From: Halictus rubicundus
Taxonomy: Eukaryota; Arthropoda; Insecta; Hymenoptera; Halictidae
Direction: 5' to 3'
DNA: 64,000 nt
NCBI RefSeq assembly: GCF_050948215.1
Contig: NW_027488900.1
Coordinates: 1-64,000, forward strand
Below the pieces are notes generated by a model. The model saw only the letters and a list, made by a program, of their open reading frames with translations. It searched no databases and was not told the origin of the DNA. Within the stretch, counting starts at the first letter, position 1. Each line of letters begins with the position of its first letter. Both the position numbers and the translations under genes were made by a program. This document shows, piece by piece, positions 13,401-29,200 of the stretch.

Positions 13401-14599
13401 GGATAGGATAGAGGATAGGATAGGGTAGAGGATAGGATAGGATAGAGGATAGGATAGGATAGAGGATAGGATAGGATAGAGGATAGGATAGGATAGAGGA
13501 TAGGATCGGATAGAGGATACGATAGGGGATTCGATAGGATAGAGGATAGGATAGGATAAAGGATAGTATAGGATAGAGGATGGGATAGTATAGAGGTTAG
13601 GATAGGATAGAGGATAGGATAGGATAGAGGATAGGATACGATAGAGGATACGATAGGATAGGATAGAGGATAGGATAGGATAGAGGATAGGATAGGATAG
13701 AGGATAGCATAGGATAGAGGATTGGATAGGATAGAGGATACGATATGATAGAGGATAGGAAAGAGGATAGGATATAATACAGTATAGGATGGGATAGAGG
13801 ATAGGATAGGGTATTGGATAGGATAGAGGATAGAATAGGATAGAGGATAGGATAGGATAGAGGATAGGATAGGATAGAGGATAGGATAGGATAGAGGATA
13901 GGATAGGATAGAGGATAGGATAGGATAGAGGGTATGATAGGATAAGATAGAGGATAGGATAAAGGATAGGATAGGATAGAGGATAGGATAGGATAGAGGA
14001 TAGGATAGGGTAGAGGATAGGATAGGATAGAGGATAGGATAGGATAGAGGATAGGATATGATAGAGGATAGGATAGGATAGAGAATAGGATAGTATAGAG
14101 GATAGTATAGGATAGAGGATAGGATATAACAGAGGATAGGATAGGATAGAGAATAGGATAGTATAGAGGATAGTATAGGATAGAGGATAGGATAGGATAG
14201 AGGATAGGATAGGATAGAGGATAGGATAGGATAGAGGATAGGATAGGATAGAGGATAGGATAGAACAGAGGATAGGATAGGATAGAGGATAGGATAGGGT
14301 AGAGGATAGGATAGGATAGAGGATAGGATAGGATAGAGGATAGGATATGATAGAGGATAGGATAGGATAGAGAGTAGGATAGGATAGAGAGTAGGATAGG
14401 ATAGAGGATAGGATAGGATAGAGGATAGGATACGATAGAGGATACGATAGGATAGGATAGAGGATAGGATAGGATAGAGGATAGGATAGGATAGAGGATA
14501 GGGTAGGATAGAGGATAGGATAGGATAGAGGATAGGATAGGATAGAGGATAGGATAGAATAGAGGATAGGATAGGATAGAGGATAGGATAGGGTAGAGG

Positions 14600-17500
14600 A
14601 TAGGATAGGATAGAGGATAGGATATGATAGAGGATAGGATAGGATAGAGAGTAGGATAGGATAGAGGATAGGATAGGATAGAGGATAGGATACGATAGAG
14701 GATACGATAGGATAGGATAGAGGATAGGATAGGATAGAGGATAGGATAGGATAGAGGATAGGATAGTATAGAGGATAGGATAGGATAGAGGATAGGATAG
14801 GATAGAGGATAGGATACGATAGAGGATACGATAGGATAGGATAGAGGATAGGATAGGATAGAGGATAGGATAGGATAGAGGATAGGATAGGATAGAGGAT
14901 AGGATAGGATAGAGGATAGGATAGGATAGAGGATACGATATGATAGAGGATAGGAAAGAGGATAGGATATAATACAGTATAGGATAGGATTAAGTATAGG
15001 ATGGGATAGAGGATAGGATAGGGTATTGGATAGGATAGAGGATAGAATAGGATAGAGGATAGGATAGGATAGAGGATAGGATAGGATACAGGATAGGATA
15101 GGATAGAGGATAGGATAGGATAGAGGATAGGATAGGATAGAGGATAGGATAGGATAGAGGATAGGATAGGATAGAGTATAGGATAGGATAGAGGATAGGA
15201 TAGGGTAGAGGATAGGATTGGATAGAGGATACGATAGGATAGAGGAGAGGATAAGATAGAGGATAGGATAGGACAGAGGATAGGATAGGATAGGATAGAG
15301 GATAGGATAGGATAGAGGATAGGATAGGATAGAGGATAGGATAGGATAGAGGATAGGATAGGATAGAGGATAGGATAGGATAGAGGATAGGATAGGATAG
15401 AGGATAGGATAGGATAGAGGTTAGGATAGTATAGAGGATAGGATAGCATAGAGGATAGGATAGGAAGAGGATAGGATAGGATAGAGGGTATGATAGGATA
15501 AGATAGAGGATAGGATAGAGGATAGGATAGGATAGAGGATAGGATAGGATAGAGGATAGGATAGGGTAGAGGATAGGATATAACAGAGGATAGGATAGGA
15601 TAGAGTATAGGATAGTATAGAGGATAGTATAGGATAGAGGATAGGATAGGATAGAGGATAGGATAGGATAGAGGATAGGATAGGATAGAGGATAGGATAG
15701 GATAGAGGATAGGATAGAACAGAGGATAGGATAGGATAGAGGATAGGATAGGGTAGAGGATAGGATAGGATAGAGGATAGGATCGGATAGAGGATAGGAT
15801 AGTATAGAGGATAGGATAGGATAGAGGATAGGATAGGATAGAGGATAGGATACGATAGAGGATACGATAGGATAGGATAGAGGATAGGATAGGATAGAGG
15901 ATATGATAGGATAGAGGATAGGATAGGATAGAGGATAGGAAAGGATAGAGGATAGGATAGGATAGAGGATACGATATGATAGAGGATAGGAAAGAGGATA
16001 GGATAGGATAGAGGATACGATATGATAGAGGATAGGAAAGAGGATAGGATATAATACAGTATAGGATAGGATTAAGTATAGGATGTGATAGAGGATAGGA
16101 TAGGAAAGAGGATAGGATATGATAGAGGATAGGATAGGATAGAGGAGAGGATAGGATAGAGGATAGGATAGAGGATAGGATAGGATAGAGGATAGGATAG
16201 GATAGAGGATAGGATAGGATAGAGGATAGGATACTATAGAGGATAGGATAGGATTGAGGACAGGATAGGATAAAGGATAGCATAGGATAGAGGATAGGAT
16301 AGGATAGAGGATAGGATAGGATAGAGGATAGGATAGGATAGAGGATAGGATAGGGTAGAGTATAGGATAGGATAGAGGATAGGATAGGATAGAGGATAGG
16401 ATAGGATAGAGGATAGGATAGGATAGAGGATAGGATAGGATAGAGGATAGGATAGGATAGAGGATAGGATACTATAGAGGATAGGATAGGATTGAGGACA
16501 GGATAGGATACAGGATAGCACAGGATAGAGGATAGGATAGGATAGAGGATAGGATAGGATAGAGGATAGGATAGGATAGAGGATAGGATAGAACAGAGGA
16601 TAGGATAGGATAGAGGATAGGATAGGGTAGAGGATAGGATAGGATAGAGGATAGGATAGGATAGAGGATAGGATATGATAGAGGATAGGATAGGATAGAG
16701 AGTAGGATAGGATAGAGAGTAGGATAGGATAGAGGATAGGATAGGATAGAGGATAGGATACGATAGAGGATACGATAGGATAGGATAGAGGATAGGATAG
16801 GATAGAGGATAGGATAGGATAGAGGATAGGATAGGATAGAGGATAGGATAGGATAGAGGATAGGATAGGGTAGAGGATAGGATAGGATAGAGGATAGGAT
16901 ATGATAGAGGATAGGATAGGATAGAGAGTAGGATAGGATAGAGGATAGGATAGGATAGAGGATAGGATACGATAGAGGATACGATAGGATAGGATAGAGG
17001 ATAGGATAGGATAGAGGATAGGATAGGATAGAGGATAGGATAGTATAGAGGATAGGATAGGATAGAGGATAGGATAGGATAGAGGATAGGATACGATAGA
17101 GGATACGATAGGATAGGATAGAGGATAGGATAGGATAGAGGATAGGATAGGATAGAGGATACGATATGATAGAGGATAGGAAAGAGGATAGGATATAATA
17201 CAGTATAGGATAGGATTAAGTATAGGATGGGATAGAGGATAGGATAGGGTATTGGATAGGATAGAGGATAGAATAGGATAGAGGATAGGATAGGATAGAG
17301 GATAGGATAGGATACAGGATAGGATAGGATAGAGGATAGGATAGGATAGAGGATAGGATAGGATAGAGGATAGGATAGGATAGAGGATAGGATAGGATAG
17401 AGGATAGGATAGGATAGAGTATAGGATAGGATAGAGGATAGGATAGGGTAGAGGATAGGATTGGATAGAGGATACGATAGGATAGAGGAGAGGATAAGAT

Positions 17501-18150
17501 AGAGGATAGGATAGGACAGAGGATAGGATAGGATAGGATAGAGGATAGGATAGGATAGAGGATAGGATAGGATAGAGGATAGGATAGGATAGAGGTTAGG
17601 ATAGTATAGAGGATAGGATAGCATAGAGGATAGGATAGGAAGAGGATAGGATAGGATAGAGGGTATGATAGGATAAGATAGAGGATAGGATAGAGGATAG
17701 GATAGGATAGAGGATAGGATAGGATAGAGGATAGGATAGGGTAGAGGATAGGATATAACAGAGGATAGGATAGGATAGAGTATAGGATAGTATCGAGGAT
17801 AGTATAGGATAGAGGATAGGATAGGATAGAGGATAGGATAGGATAGAGGATAGGATAGGATAGAGGATAGGATAGGATAGAGGATAGGATAGAACAGAGG
17901 ATAGGATAGGATAGAGGATAGGATAGGGTAGAGGATAGGATAGGATAGAGGATAGGATCGGATAGAGGATAGGATATGATAGAGGATAGGATAGGATAGA
18001 GAGTAGGATAGGATAGAGAGTAGGATAGGATAGAGGATAGGATACGATAGAGGATAGGATACGATAGAGGATACGATAGGATAGGATAGAGGATAGGATA
18101 GGATAGAGGATAGGATAGGATAGAGGATAGGATAGGATAGAGGATAGGAT
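14600..18150. repeat. Tandem duplication of about 2.2 kb in type a
   Basis: The unusual series GAGGTTAGGATAGTATAGG, then GGATAGCATAGAGG, then the deleted unit ATAGGAAGAGG, then GAGGGTATGATAGG begins at 15,417 and again at 17,592, displaced by 2,175 bp. A GGATGGG landmark at 14,999/17,225 gives 2,226 bp, which is 51 bp (three monomers) more. A third copy of the series starts at 22,056. Block edges were not resolved precisely. Confidence 0.72.
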
Positions 18151-19331
18151 AGGATAGAGGATAGGATAGGATAGAGGATAGGATAGAATAGAGGATAGGA
18201 TAGGATAGAGGATAGGATAGGGTAGAGGATAGGATAGGATAGAGGATAGGATTGGATAGAGGATAGGATATGATAGAGGATAGGATAGGATAGAGAGTAG
18301 GATAGGATAGAGGATAGGATAGGATAGAGGATAGGATACGATAGAGGATACGATAGGATAGGATAGAGGATAGGATAGGATAGAGGATAGGATAGGATAG
18401 AGGATAGGATAGTATAGAGGATAGGATAGGATAGAGGATAGGATAGGATAGAGGATAGGATACGATAGAGGATACGATAGGATAGGATAGAGGATAGGAT
18501 AGGATAGAGGATAGGATAGGATAGAGGATAGGAAAGGATAGAGGATAGGATAGGATAGAGGATACGATATGATAGAGGTTAGGAAAGAGGATAGGATAGG
18601 ATAGAGGATACGATATGATAGAGGATAGGAAAGAGGATAGGATATAATACAGTATAGGATAGGATTAAGTATAGGATGTGATAGAGGATAGGATAAGATA
18701 GAGGATAGGATAGGATAGAGGATAGGATAGGATAGAGGATAGGATAGGATAGAGGATAGGATAGAGGATAGGATATAATAGAGGATAGGATAGGATAGAG
18801 GATAGGATAGGATAGAGGATAATATAGGATAGAGGATATTATAGAGTAGAAGATAGGATAGGATAGAGGATACGATATGTTAGAGGATAGGAAAGAGGAT
18901 AGGATATGATAGAGGATAGGATAGGATAGAGGAGAGGATAGGATAGAGGATAGGATAGAGGATAGGATAGGATAGAGGATAGGATAGGATAGAGGATAGG
19001 ATAGGATAGAGGATAGGATACTATAGAGGATAGGATAGGATTGAGGACAGGATAGGATAAAGGATAGCATAGGATAGAGGATAGGATAGGATAGAGGATA
19101 GGATAGGATAGAGGATAGGATAGGATAGAGGATAGGATAGGGTAGAGGATAGGATAGGATAGAGGATAGGATAGGATAGAGGATAGGATAGGATAGAGGA
19201 TAGGATAGGATAGAGGATAGGATAGGATAGAGGATAGGATAGGATAGAGGATAGGATAGGATAGAGGATAGGATACTATAGAGGATAGGATAGGATTGAG
19301 GACAGGATAGGATACAGGATAGCATAGGATA

Positions 19332-19569
19332 GAGGATAGGATAGGATAGAGGATAGGATAGGATAGAGGATAGGATAGGATAGAGGATAGGATAGGATAG
19401 AGGATAGGATAGGATAGAGGATAGGATAGGATAGAGGATAGGATAGGATAGAGGATAGGATAGGATAGAGGATAGGATAGGATAGAGGATAGGATAGGAT
19501 AGAGGATAGGATAGGATAGAGGATAGGATAGGATAGAGGATAGGATAGGATAGAGGATAGGATAGGATA
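19332..19569. repeat. Run of 14 perfect consensus 17-mers
   Basis: Fourteen successive units match GAGGATAGGATAGGATA with no variant (starts every 17 bp from 19,332; the next unit at 19,570 ends GAATA). This is a clear reference stretch for the consensus and phase. Such pure runs alternate with variant-rich marker cassettes, so variation is clustered rather than evenly spread. Confidence 0.93.
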
Positions 19570-22500
19570 GAGGATAGGATAGAATAGAGGATAGGATAGG
19601 ATAGGATAGAGGATAGGATAGGATAGAGGATAGGATAGGATAGAGGATAGGATAGGATAGAGGATAAGATAGGATAGAGGATAGTATAGGATAGAGGATT
19701 GGATAGGATAGAGGATAGGATAGGATAGAGGATAGGATAGGATAGAGGATAGGATCGGATGGAGGATAGGATAAGATAGAGGATAGGATACGATAGAGGA
19801 TAGGATAGGATAGAGGGGAGGATAGGATAGAGGATAGGATAGGATAGGATAGAGGATAGGATAGGATAGAGGATTGTATAGGATAGAGGATAGGATAGGA
19901 TAGGATAGGATAGAGGATAGGATAGGATAGAGGATAGGATAGGATAGAGGATAGGATAGGATAGTGGATATGATAGGATAGAGGATAGGATAGGATAGAG
20001 GATAGGATAGGATAGAGGATAGGATAGGATAGAGGAGAGGATAGGATAGAGGATAGGATAGGATAGAGGATATTATAGGGTAGAGGATAGGATAGGATAG
20101 AGGATACGATATGATTGAGGATAGGAAAGAGGATAGGATATAATACAGTATAGGATAGGATTGAGTATAGGATGGGATAGAGGATAGGATAGGGCATTGG
20201 ATAGGATAGAGGAAAGGATAGGATAGAGGATAGGATAGGATAGAGGATAGGATATAATACAGTATAGGATAGGATTGAGTATAGGATGGGATAGAGGATA
20301 GGATAGTACATTGGATAGGATAGAGGATAGGATAGGATAGAGAATAGGATAGGATAGAGGATAGGATAGGATAGAGGATAGGATAGGATAGAGGATAGGA
20401 TAGGATAGAGGATAGGACAGGATAGAGTATAGGATAGGATAGAGGATAGGATAGGATAGAGGATAGGATATGATAGAGGATAGGATAGGATAGAGAATAG
20501 GATAGTATAGAGGATAGTATAGGATAGAGGATAGGATATAATAGAGGATAGGATAGGATAGAGAATAGGATAGTATAGAGGATAGTATAGGATAGAGGAT
20601 AGGATAGGATAGAGGATAGGATAGGATAGAGGATAGGATAGGATAGAGGATAGGATACGATAGAGGATACGATAGGATAGGATAGAGGATAGGATAGGAT
20701 AGAGGATAGGATAGGATAGAGGATATGATAGGATAGAGGATAGGATAGGATAGAGGATAGGATAGGATAGAGGATAGGATAGGATAGAGGATAGGATAGG
20801 ATAGAGGATAGGATAGGATAGAGGATAGGATAGGATAGAGGATACGATATGATAGAGGATAGGAAAGAGGATAGGATATAATACGGTATAGGATAGGATT
20901 AAGTATAGGATGGGATAGAGGATAGGATAGGGTATTGGATAGGATAGAGGATAGAATAGGATAGAGGATATGATAGGATAGAGGATAGGATAGGATACAG
21001 GATAGGATAGGATAGAGGATAGGACAGGATAGAGGATAGGATAGGGTAGAGGATAGGAAAGAGGATAGGATAGGATAGAGGATACGATATGATAGAGGAT
21101 AGGAAAGAGGATAGGATATAATACAGTATAGGATAGGATTAAGTATAGGATGTGATAGAGGATAGGATAAGATAGAGGATAGGATAGGATAGAGGATAGG
21201 ATAGGATAGAGGATAGGATAGGATAGAGGATAGGATAGAGGATAGGATATAATAGAGGATAGGATAGGATAGAGGATAGGATAGGATAGAGGATAATATA
21301 GGATAGAGGATATTATAGAGTAGAAGATAGGATAGGATAGAGGATACGATATGTTAGAGGATAGGAAAGAGGATAGGATATGATAGAGGATAGGATAGGA
21401 TAGAGGAGAGGATAGGATAGAGGATAGGATAGAGGATAGGATAGGATAGAGGATAGGATAGGATAGAGGATAGGATAGGATAGAGGATAGGATACTATAG
21501 AGGATAGGATAGGATTGAGGACAGGATAGGATAAAGGATAGCATAGGATAGAGGATAGGATAGGATAGAGGATAGGATAGGATAGAGGATAGGATAGGAT
21601 AGAGGATAGGATAGGGTAGAGGATAGGATAGGATAGAGGATAGGATAGGATAGAGGATAGGATAGGATAGAGGATAGGATAGGATAGAGGATAGGATAGG
21701 ATAGAGGATAGGATAGGATAGAGGATAGGATAGGATAGAGGATAGGATAGGATAGAGGATAGGATACTATAGAGGATAGGATAGGATTGAGGACAGGATA
21801 GGATACAGGATAGCATAGGATAGAGGATAGGATAGGATAGAGGATAGGATAGGATAGAGGATAGGATAGGATAGAGGATAGGATAGGATAGAGGATAGGA
21901 TAGGATAGAGGATAGGATAGGATAGAGGATAGGATAGGATAGAGGATAGGATAGAGGATAGGATATAATAGAGGATAGGATAGGATAGAGGATAGGATAG
22001 GATAGAGGATAGGATAGGATAGAGGATAGGATAGGATAGAGGATAGGATAGGATAGAGGTTAGGATAGTATAGAGGATAGGATAGCATAGAGGATAGGAT
22101 AGGAAGAGGATAGGATAGGATAGAGGGTATGATAGGATAAGATAGAGGATAGGATAGAGGATAGGATAGGATAGAGGATAGGATAGGATAGAGGATAGGA
22201 TAGGGTAGAGGATAGGATATAACAGAGGATAGGATAGGATAGAGTATAGGATAGTATAGAGGATAGTATAGGATAGAGGATAGGATAGGATAGAGGATAG
22301 GATACGATAGAGGATAGGATAGGATAGAGGATAGGATAGGATAGAGGATAGGATAGAACAGAGGATAGGATAGGATAGAGGATCGGATAGGGTAGAGGAT
22401 AGGATAGGATAGAGGATAGGATCGGATAGAGGATAGGATATGATAGAGGATAGGATAGGATAGAGAGTAGGATAGGATAGAGAGTAGGATAGGATAGAGA

Positions 22501-23227
22501 GTAGGATAGGATAGAGGATAGGATACGATAGAGGATAGGATACGATAGAGGATACGATAGGATAGGATAGAGGATAGGATAGGATAGAGGATAGGATAGG
22601 ATAGAGGATAGGATAGGATAGAGGATAGGATAGGATAGAGGATAGGATAGGATAGAGGATAGGATAGAATAGAGGATAGGATAGGATAGAGGATAGGATA
22701 GGGTAGCGGATAGGATAGGATAGAGGATAGGATTGGATAGAGGATAGGATATGATAGAGGATAGGATAGGATAGAGAGTAGGATAGGATAGAGGATAGGA
22801 TAGGATAGACGATAGGATACGATAGAGGATACGATAGGATAGGATAGAGGATAGGATAGGATAGAGGATAGGATAGGATAGAGGATAGGATAGTATAGAG
22901 GATAGGATAGGATAGAGGATAGGATAGGATAGAGGATAGGATACGATAGAGGATACGATAGGATAGGATAGAGGATAGGATAGGATAGAGGATAGGATAC
23001 GATAGAGGATACGATAGGATAGGATAGAGGATAGGATAGGATAGAGGATATGATAGGATAGAGGATAGGATAGGATAGAGGATAGGAAAGGATAGAGGAT
23101 AGGATAGGATAGAGGATACGATATGATAGAGGATAGGAAAGAGGATAGGATAGGATAGAGGATACGATATGATAGAGGATAGGAAAGAGGATAGGATATA
23201 ATACAGTATAGGATAGGATTAAGTATA

Positions 23228-26200
23228 GGATGTGATAGAGGATAGGATAGGATAGAGGATAGGATAGGATAGAGGATAGGATAGGATAGAGGATAGGATA
23301 GAGGATAGGATATAATAGAGGATAGGATAGGATAGAGGATAGGATAGGATAGAGGATAATATAGGATAGAGGATATTATAGAGTAGAAGATAGGATAGGA
23401 TAGAGGATACGATATGTTAGAGGATAGGAAAGAGGATAGGATATGATAGAGGATAGGATAGGATAGAGGAGAGGATAGGATAGAGGATAGGATAGAGGAT
23501 AGGATAGGATAGAGGATAGGATAGGATAGAGGATAGGATAGGATAGAGGATAGGATACTATAGAGGATAGGATAGGATTGAGGACAGGATAGGATACAGG
23601 ATAGCATAGGATAGAGGATAGGATAGGATAGAGGATAGGATATGATAGAGGATAGGATAGGATAGGATAGAGAGTAGGATAGGATAGAGGATACGATAGG
23701 ATAGGATAGAGGATAGGATAGGATAGAGGATAGGATAGGATAGAGGATAGGATAGGATAGAGGATAGGATAGGATAGAGGATAGGATAGGATAGAGGATA
23801 GGATAGGATAGAGGATAGGATAGAATAGAGGATAGGATAGGATAGAGGATAGGATAGGGTAGAGGATAGGATAGGATAGAGGATAGGATATGATAGAGGA
23901 TAGGATAGGATAGAGGATAGGATAGGATAGAGTATAGGATAGGATAGAGGATAGGATAGGGTAGAGGATAGGATTGGATAGAGGATACGATAGGATAGAG
24001 GAGAGGATAAGATAGAGGATAGGATAGGACAGAGGATAGGATAGGATAGGATAGAGGATAGGATAGGATAGAGGATAGGATAGGATAGAGGATAGGATAG
24101 GATAGAGGATAGGATAGAATAGAGGATAGGATAGGATAGAGGATAGGATAGGGTAGAGGATAGGATAGGATAGAGGATAGGATTGGATAGAGGATAGGAT
24201 AGAGGATAGGATAGGATAGAGGATAGGATAGGATAGAGGATAGGATAGGATAGAGGATAGGATAGGGTAGAGGATAGGATATAACAGAGGATAGGATAGG
24301 ATAGAGTATAGGATAGTATAGAGGATAGTATAGGATAGAGGATAGGATAGGATAGAGGATAGGATAGGATAGAGGATAGGATAGGATAGAGGATAGGATA
24401 GGATAGAGGATAGGATAGGATAGATGATAGGATAGAACAGAGGATAGGATAGGATAGAGGATAGGATAGGGTAGAGGATAGGATAGGATAGAGGATAGGA
24501 TCGGGATAGAGGATAGGATATGATAGAGGATAGGATAGGATAGAGAGTAGGATAGGATAGAGAGTAGGATAGGATAGAGGATAGGATACGATAGAGGATA
24601 GGATACGATAGAGGATACGATAGGATAGGATAGAGGATAGGATAGGATAGAGGATAGGATAGGATAGAGGATAGGATAGGATAGAGGATAGGAAAGGATA
24701 GAGGATAGGATAGGATAGAGGATACGATATGATAGAGGATAGGAAAGAGGATAGGATAGGATAGAGGATACGATATGATAGAGGATAGGAAAGAGGATAG
24801 GATATAATACAGTATAGGATAGGATTAAGTATAGGATGTGATAGAGGATAGGATAAGATAGAGGATAGGATAGGATAGAGGATAGGATAGGATAGAGGAT
24901 AGGATAGGATAGAGGATAGGATAGAGGATAGGATATAATAGAGGATAGGATAGGATAGAGGATAGGATAGGATAGAGGATAATATAGGATAGAGGATATT
25001 ATAGAGTAGAAGATAGGATAGGATAGAGGATACGATATGTTAGAGGATAGGAAAGAGGATAGGATATGATAGAGGATAGGATAGGATAGAGGAGAGGATA
25101 GGATAGAGGATAGGATAGAGGATAGGATAGGATAGAGGATAGGATAGGATAGAGGATAGGATAGGATAGAGGATAGGATACTAAAGAGGATAGGATAGGA
25201 TTGAGGACAGGATAGGATAAAGGATAGCATAGGATAGAGGATAGGATAGGATAGAGGATAGGATAGGATAGAGGATAGGATAGGATAGAGGATAGGATAG
25301 GGTAGAGGATAGGATAGGATAGAGGATAGGATAGGATAGAGGATAGGATAGGATAGAGGATAGGATAGGATAGAGGATAGGATAGGATAGAGGATAGGAT
25401 AGGATAGAGGATAGGATAGGATAGAGGATAGGATACTATAGAGGATAGGATAGGTTTGAGGACAGGATAGGATACAGGATAGCATAGGATAGAGGATAGG
25501 ATAGGATAGAGGATAGGATAGGATAGAGGATAGGATAGGATAGAGGATAGGATAGGATAGAGGATAGGATAGGATAGAGGATAGGATAGGATAGAGGATA
25601 GGATAGGACAGAGGATAGGATAGGATAGAGGATAGGATAGGATAGAGGATAGGATAGGATAGAGGATAGGATAGGATAGAGGATAGGATAGAATAGAGGA
25701 TAGGATAGGATAGGATAGAGGATAGGATAGGATAGTGGATAGGATAGGATAGAGGATAGGATAGGATAGAGGATAGGATAGGATAGAGGATAGGATAGGA
25801 TAGAGGATAGGATAGGATAGAGGATAGGATAGGATAGAGGATAGGATAGGATAGAGGATAGGATAGGGTAGAGGATAGGATAGGATAGAGGATAGGATAG
25901 GATAGAGGATAGGATAGGATAGAGGATAGGATAGGATAGAGGATAGGATAGGATAGAGGATAGGATAGGATAGAGGATAGGATAGGATAGAGGATAGGAT
26001 ACTATAGAGGATAGGATAGGTTTGAGGACAGGATAGGATACAGGATAGCATAGGATAGAGGATAGGATAGGATAGAGGATAGGATAGGATAGAGGATAGG
26101 ATAGGATAGAGGATAGGATAGGATAGAGGATAGGATAGGATAGAGGATAGGATACTAAAGAGGATAGGATAGGATTGAGGATAGGATAGGATTGAGGACA

Positions 26201-29200
26201 GGATAGGATAAAGGATAGCATAGGATAGAGGATAGGATAGGATAGAGGATAGGATAGGATAGAGGATAGGATAGGATAGAGGATAGGATAGGGTAGAGGA
26301 TAGGATAGGATAGAGGATAGGATAGGATAGAGGATAGGATAGGATAGAGGATAGGATAGGATAGAGGATAGGATAGGATAGAGGATAGGATAGGATAGAG
26401 GATATTATAGGGTAGAGGATAGGATAGGATAGAGGATACGATATGATTGAGGATAGGAAAGAGGATAGGATATAATACAGTATAGGATAGGATTGAGTAT
26501 AGGATGGGATAGAGGATAGGATAGGGCATTGGATAGGATAGAGGAAAGGATAGGATAGAGGATAGGATAGGATAGAGGATAGGATATAATACAGTATAGG
26601 ATAGGATTGAGTATAGGATGGGATAGAGGATAGGATAGTACATTGGATAGGATAGAGGATAGGATAGGATAGAGAATAGGATAGGATAGAGGATAGGATA
26701 GGATAGAGGATAGGATAGGATAGAGGATAGGATAGGATAGAGGGTAGGACAGGATAGAGGATAGGATAGGATAGAGGGGAGGATAGGATAGAGGATAGGA
26801 TAGGATAGGATAGAGGATAGGATAGGATAGAGGATTGTATAGGATAGAGGATAGGATAGGATAGGATAGGATAGAGGATAGGATAGGATAGAGGATAGGA
26901 TAGGATAGAGGATAGGATAGGATAGTGGATATGATAGGATAGAGGATAGGATAGGATAGAGGATAGGATAGGATAGAGGATAGGATAGGATAGAGGAGAG
27001 GATAGGATAGAGGATAGGATAGGATAGAGGATATTATAGGGTAGAGGATAGGATAGGATAGAGGATACGATATGATTGAGGATAGGAAAGAGGATAGGAT
27101 ATAATACAGTATAGGATAGGATTGAGTATAGGATGGGATAGAGGATAGGATAGGGCATTGGATAGGATAGAGGAAAGGATAGGATAGAGGATAGGATAGG
27201 ATAGAGGATAGGATATAATACAGTATAGGATAGGATTGAGTATAGGATGGGATAGAGGATAGGATAGTACATTGGATAGGATAGAGGATAGGATAGGATA
27301 GAGAATAGGATAGGATAGAGGATAGGATAGGATAGAGGATAGGATAGGATAGAGGATAGGATAGGATAGAGGATAGGACAGGATAGAGTATAGGATAGGA
27401 TAGAGGATAGGATAGGATAGAGGATAGGATATGATAGAGGATAGGATAGGATAGAGAATAGGATAGTATAGAGGATAGTATAGGATAGAGGATAGGATAT
27501 AATAGAGGATAGGATAGGATAGAGAATAGGATAGTATAGAGGATAGTATAGGATAGAGGATAGGATAGGATAGAGGATAGGATAGGATAGAGGATAGGAT
27601 AGGATAGAGGATAGGATACGATAGAGGATACGATAGGATAGGATAGAGGATAGGATAGGATAGAGGATAGGATAGGATAGAGGATATGATAGGATAGAGG
27701 ATAGGATAGGATAGAGGATAGGATAGGATAGAGGATAGGATAGGATAGAGGATAGGATCGGATAGAGGATAGGATATGATAGAGGATAGGATAGGATAGA
27801 GAGTAGGATAGGATAGAGAGTAGGATAGGATAGAGGATAGGATACGATAGAGGATAGGATACGATAGAGGATACGATAGGATAGGATAGAGGATAGGATA
27901 GGATAGAGGATAGGATAGGATAGAGGATAGGATAGGATAGAGGATAGGATAGGATAGAGGATAGGATAGGATAGAGGATAGGATAGAATAGAGGATAGGA
28001 TAGGATAGAGGATAGGATAGGGTAGAGGATAGGATAGGATAGAGGATAGGATTGGATAGAGGATAGGATATGATAGAGGATAGGATAGGATAGAGAGTAG
28101 GATAGGATAGAGGATAGGATAGGATAGAGGATAGGATACGATAGAGGATACGATAGGATAGGATAGAGGATAGGATAGGATAGAGGATAGGATAGGATAG
28201 AGGATAGGATAGTATAGAGGATAGGATAGGATAGAGGATAGGATAGGATAGAGGATAGGATACGATAGAGGATACGATAGGATAGGATAGAGGATAGGAT
28301 AGGATAGAGGATAGGATACGATAGAGGATACGATAGGATAGGATAGAGGATAGGATAGGATAGAGGATATGATAGGATAGAGGATAGGATAGGATAGAGG
28401 ATAGGAAAGGATAGAGGATAGGATAGGATAGAGGATACGATATGATAGAGGATAGGAAAGAGGATAGGATAGGATAGAGGATACGATATGATAGAGGATA
28501 GGAAAGAGGATAGGATATAATACAGTATAGGATAGGATTAAGTATAGGATGTGATAGAGGATAGGATAGGATAGAGGATAGGATAGGATAGAGGATAGGA
28601 TAGAGGATAGGATATAATAGAGGATAGGATAGGATAGAGGATAGGATAGGATAGAGGATAATATAGGATAGAGGATATTATAGAGTAGAAGATAGGATAG
28701 GATAGAGGATACGATATGTTAGAGGATAGGAAAGAGGATAGGATATGATAGAGGATAGGATAGGATAGAGGAGAGGATAGGATAGAGGATAGGATAGAGG
28801 ATAGGATAGGATAGAGGATAGGATAGGATAGAGGATAGGATAGGATAGAGGATAGGATACTATAGAGGATAGGATAGGATTGAGGACAGGATAGGATACA
28901 GGATAGCATAGGATAGAGGATAGGATAGGATAGAGGATAGGATAGGATAGAGGATAGGATAGGATAGAGGGTAGGATAGAACAGAGGATAGGATAGGATA
29001 GAGGATAGGATAGGGTAGAGGATAGGATATAACAGAGGATAGGATAGGATAGAGTATAGGATAGTATAGAGGATAGTATAGGATAGAGGATAGGATAGGA
29101 TAGAGGATAGGATAGGATAGAGGATAGGATAGGATAGAGGATAGGATAGGATAGAGGATAGGATAGGATAGAGGATAGGATAGAACAGAGGATAGGATAG

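Noticed and set aside
11361..17624. Very long minus-strand open frames (for example 2,087, 1,141, 981, 901, 863 and 830 codons) as genes for a repetitive S/Y/P/I/L protein
   Set aside because: The satellite consensus lacks stops in all three minus frames. Boundaries fall only on variant monomers, overlapping frames are equally open, indels follow 17/12/5 bp rather than 3, and there is no distinct N-terminus, domain or non-repeat flank.
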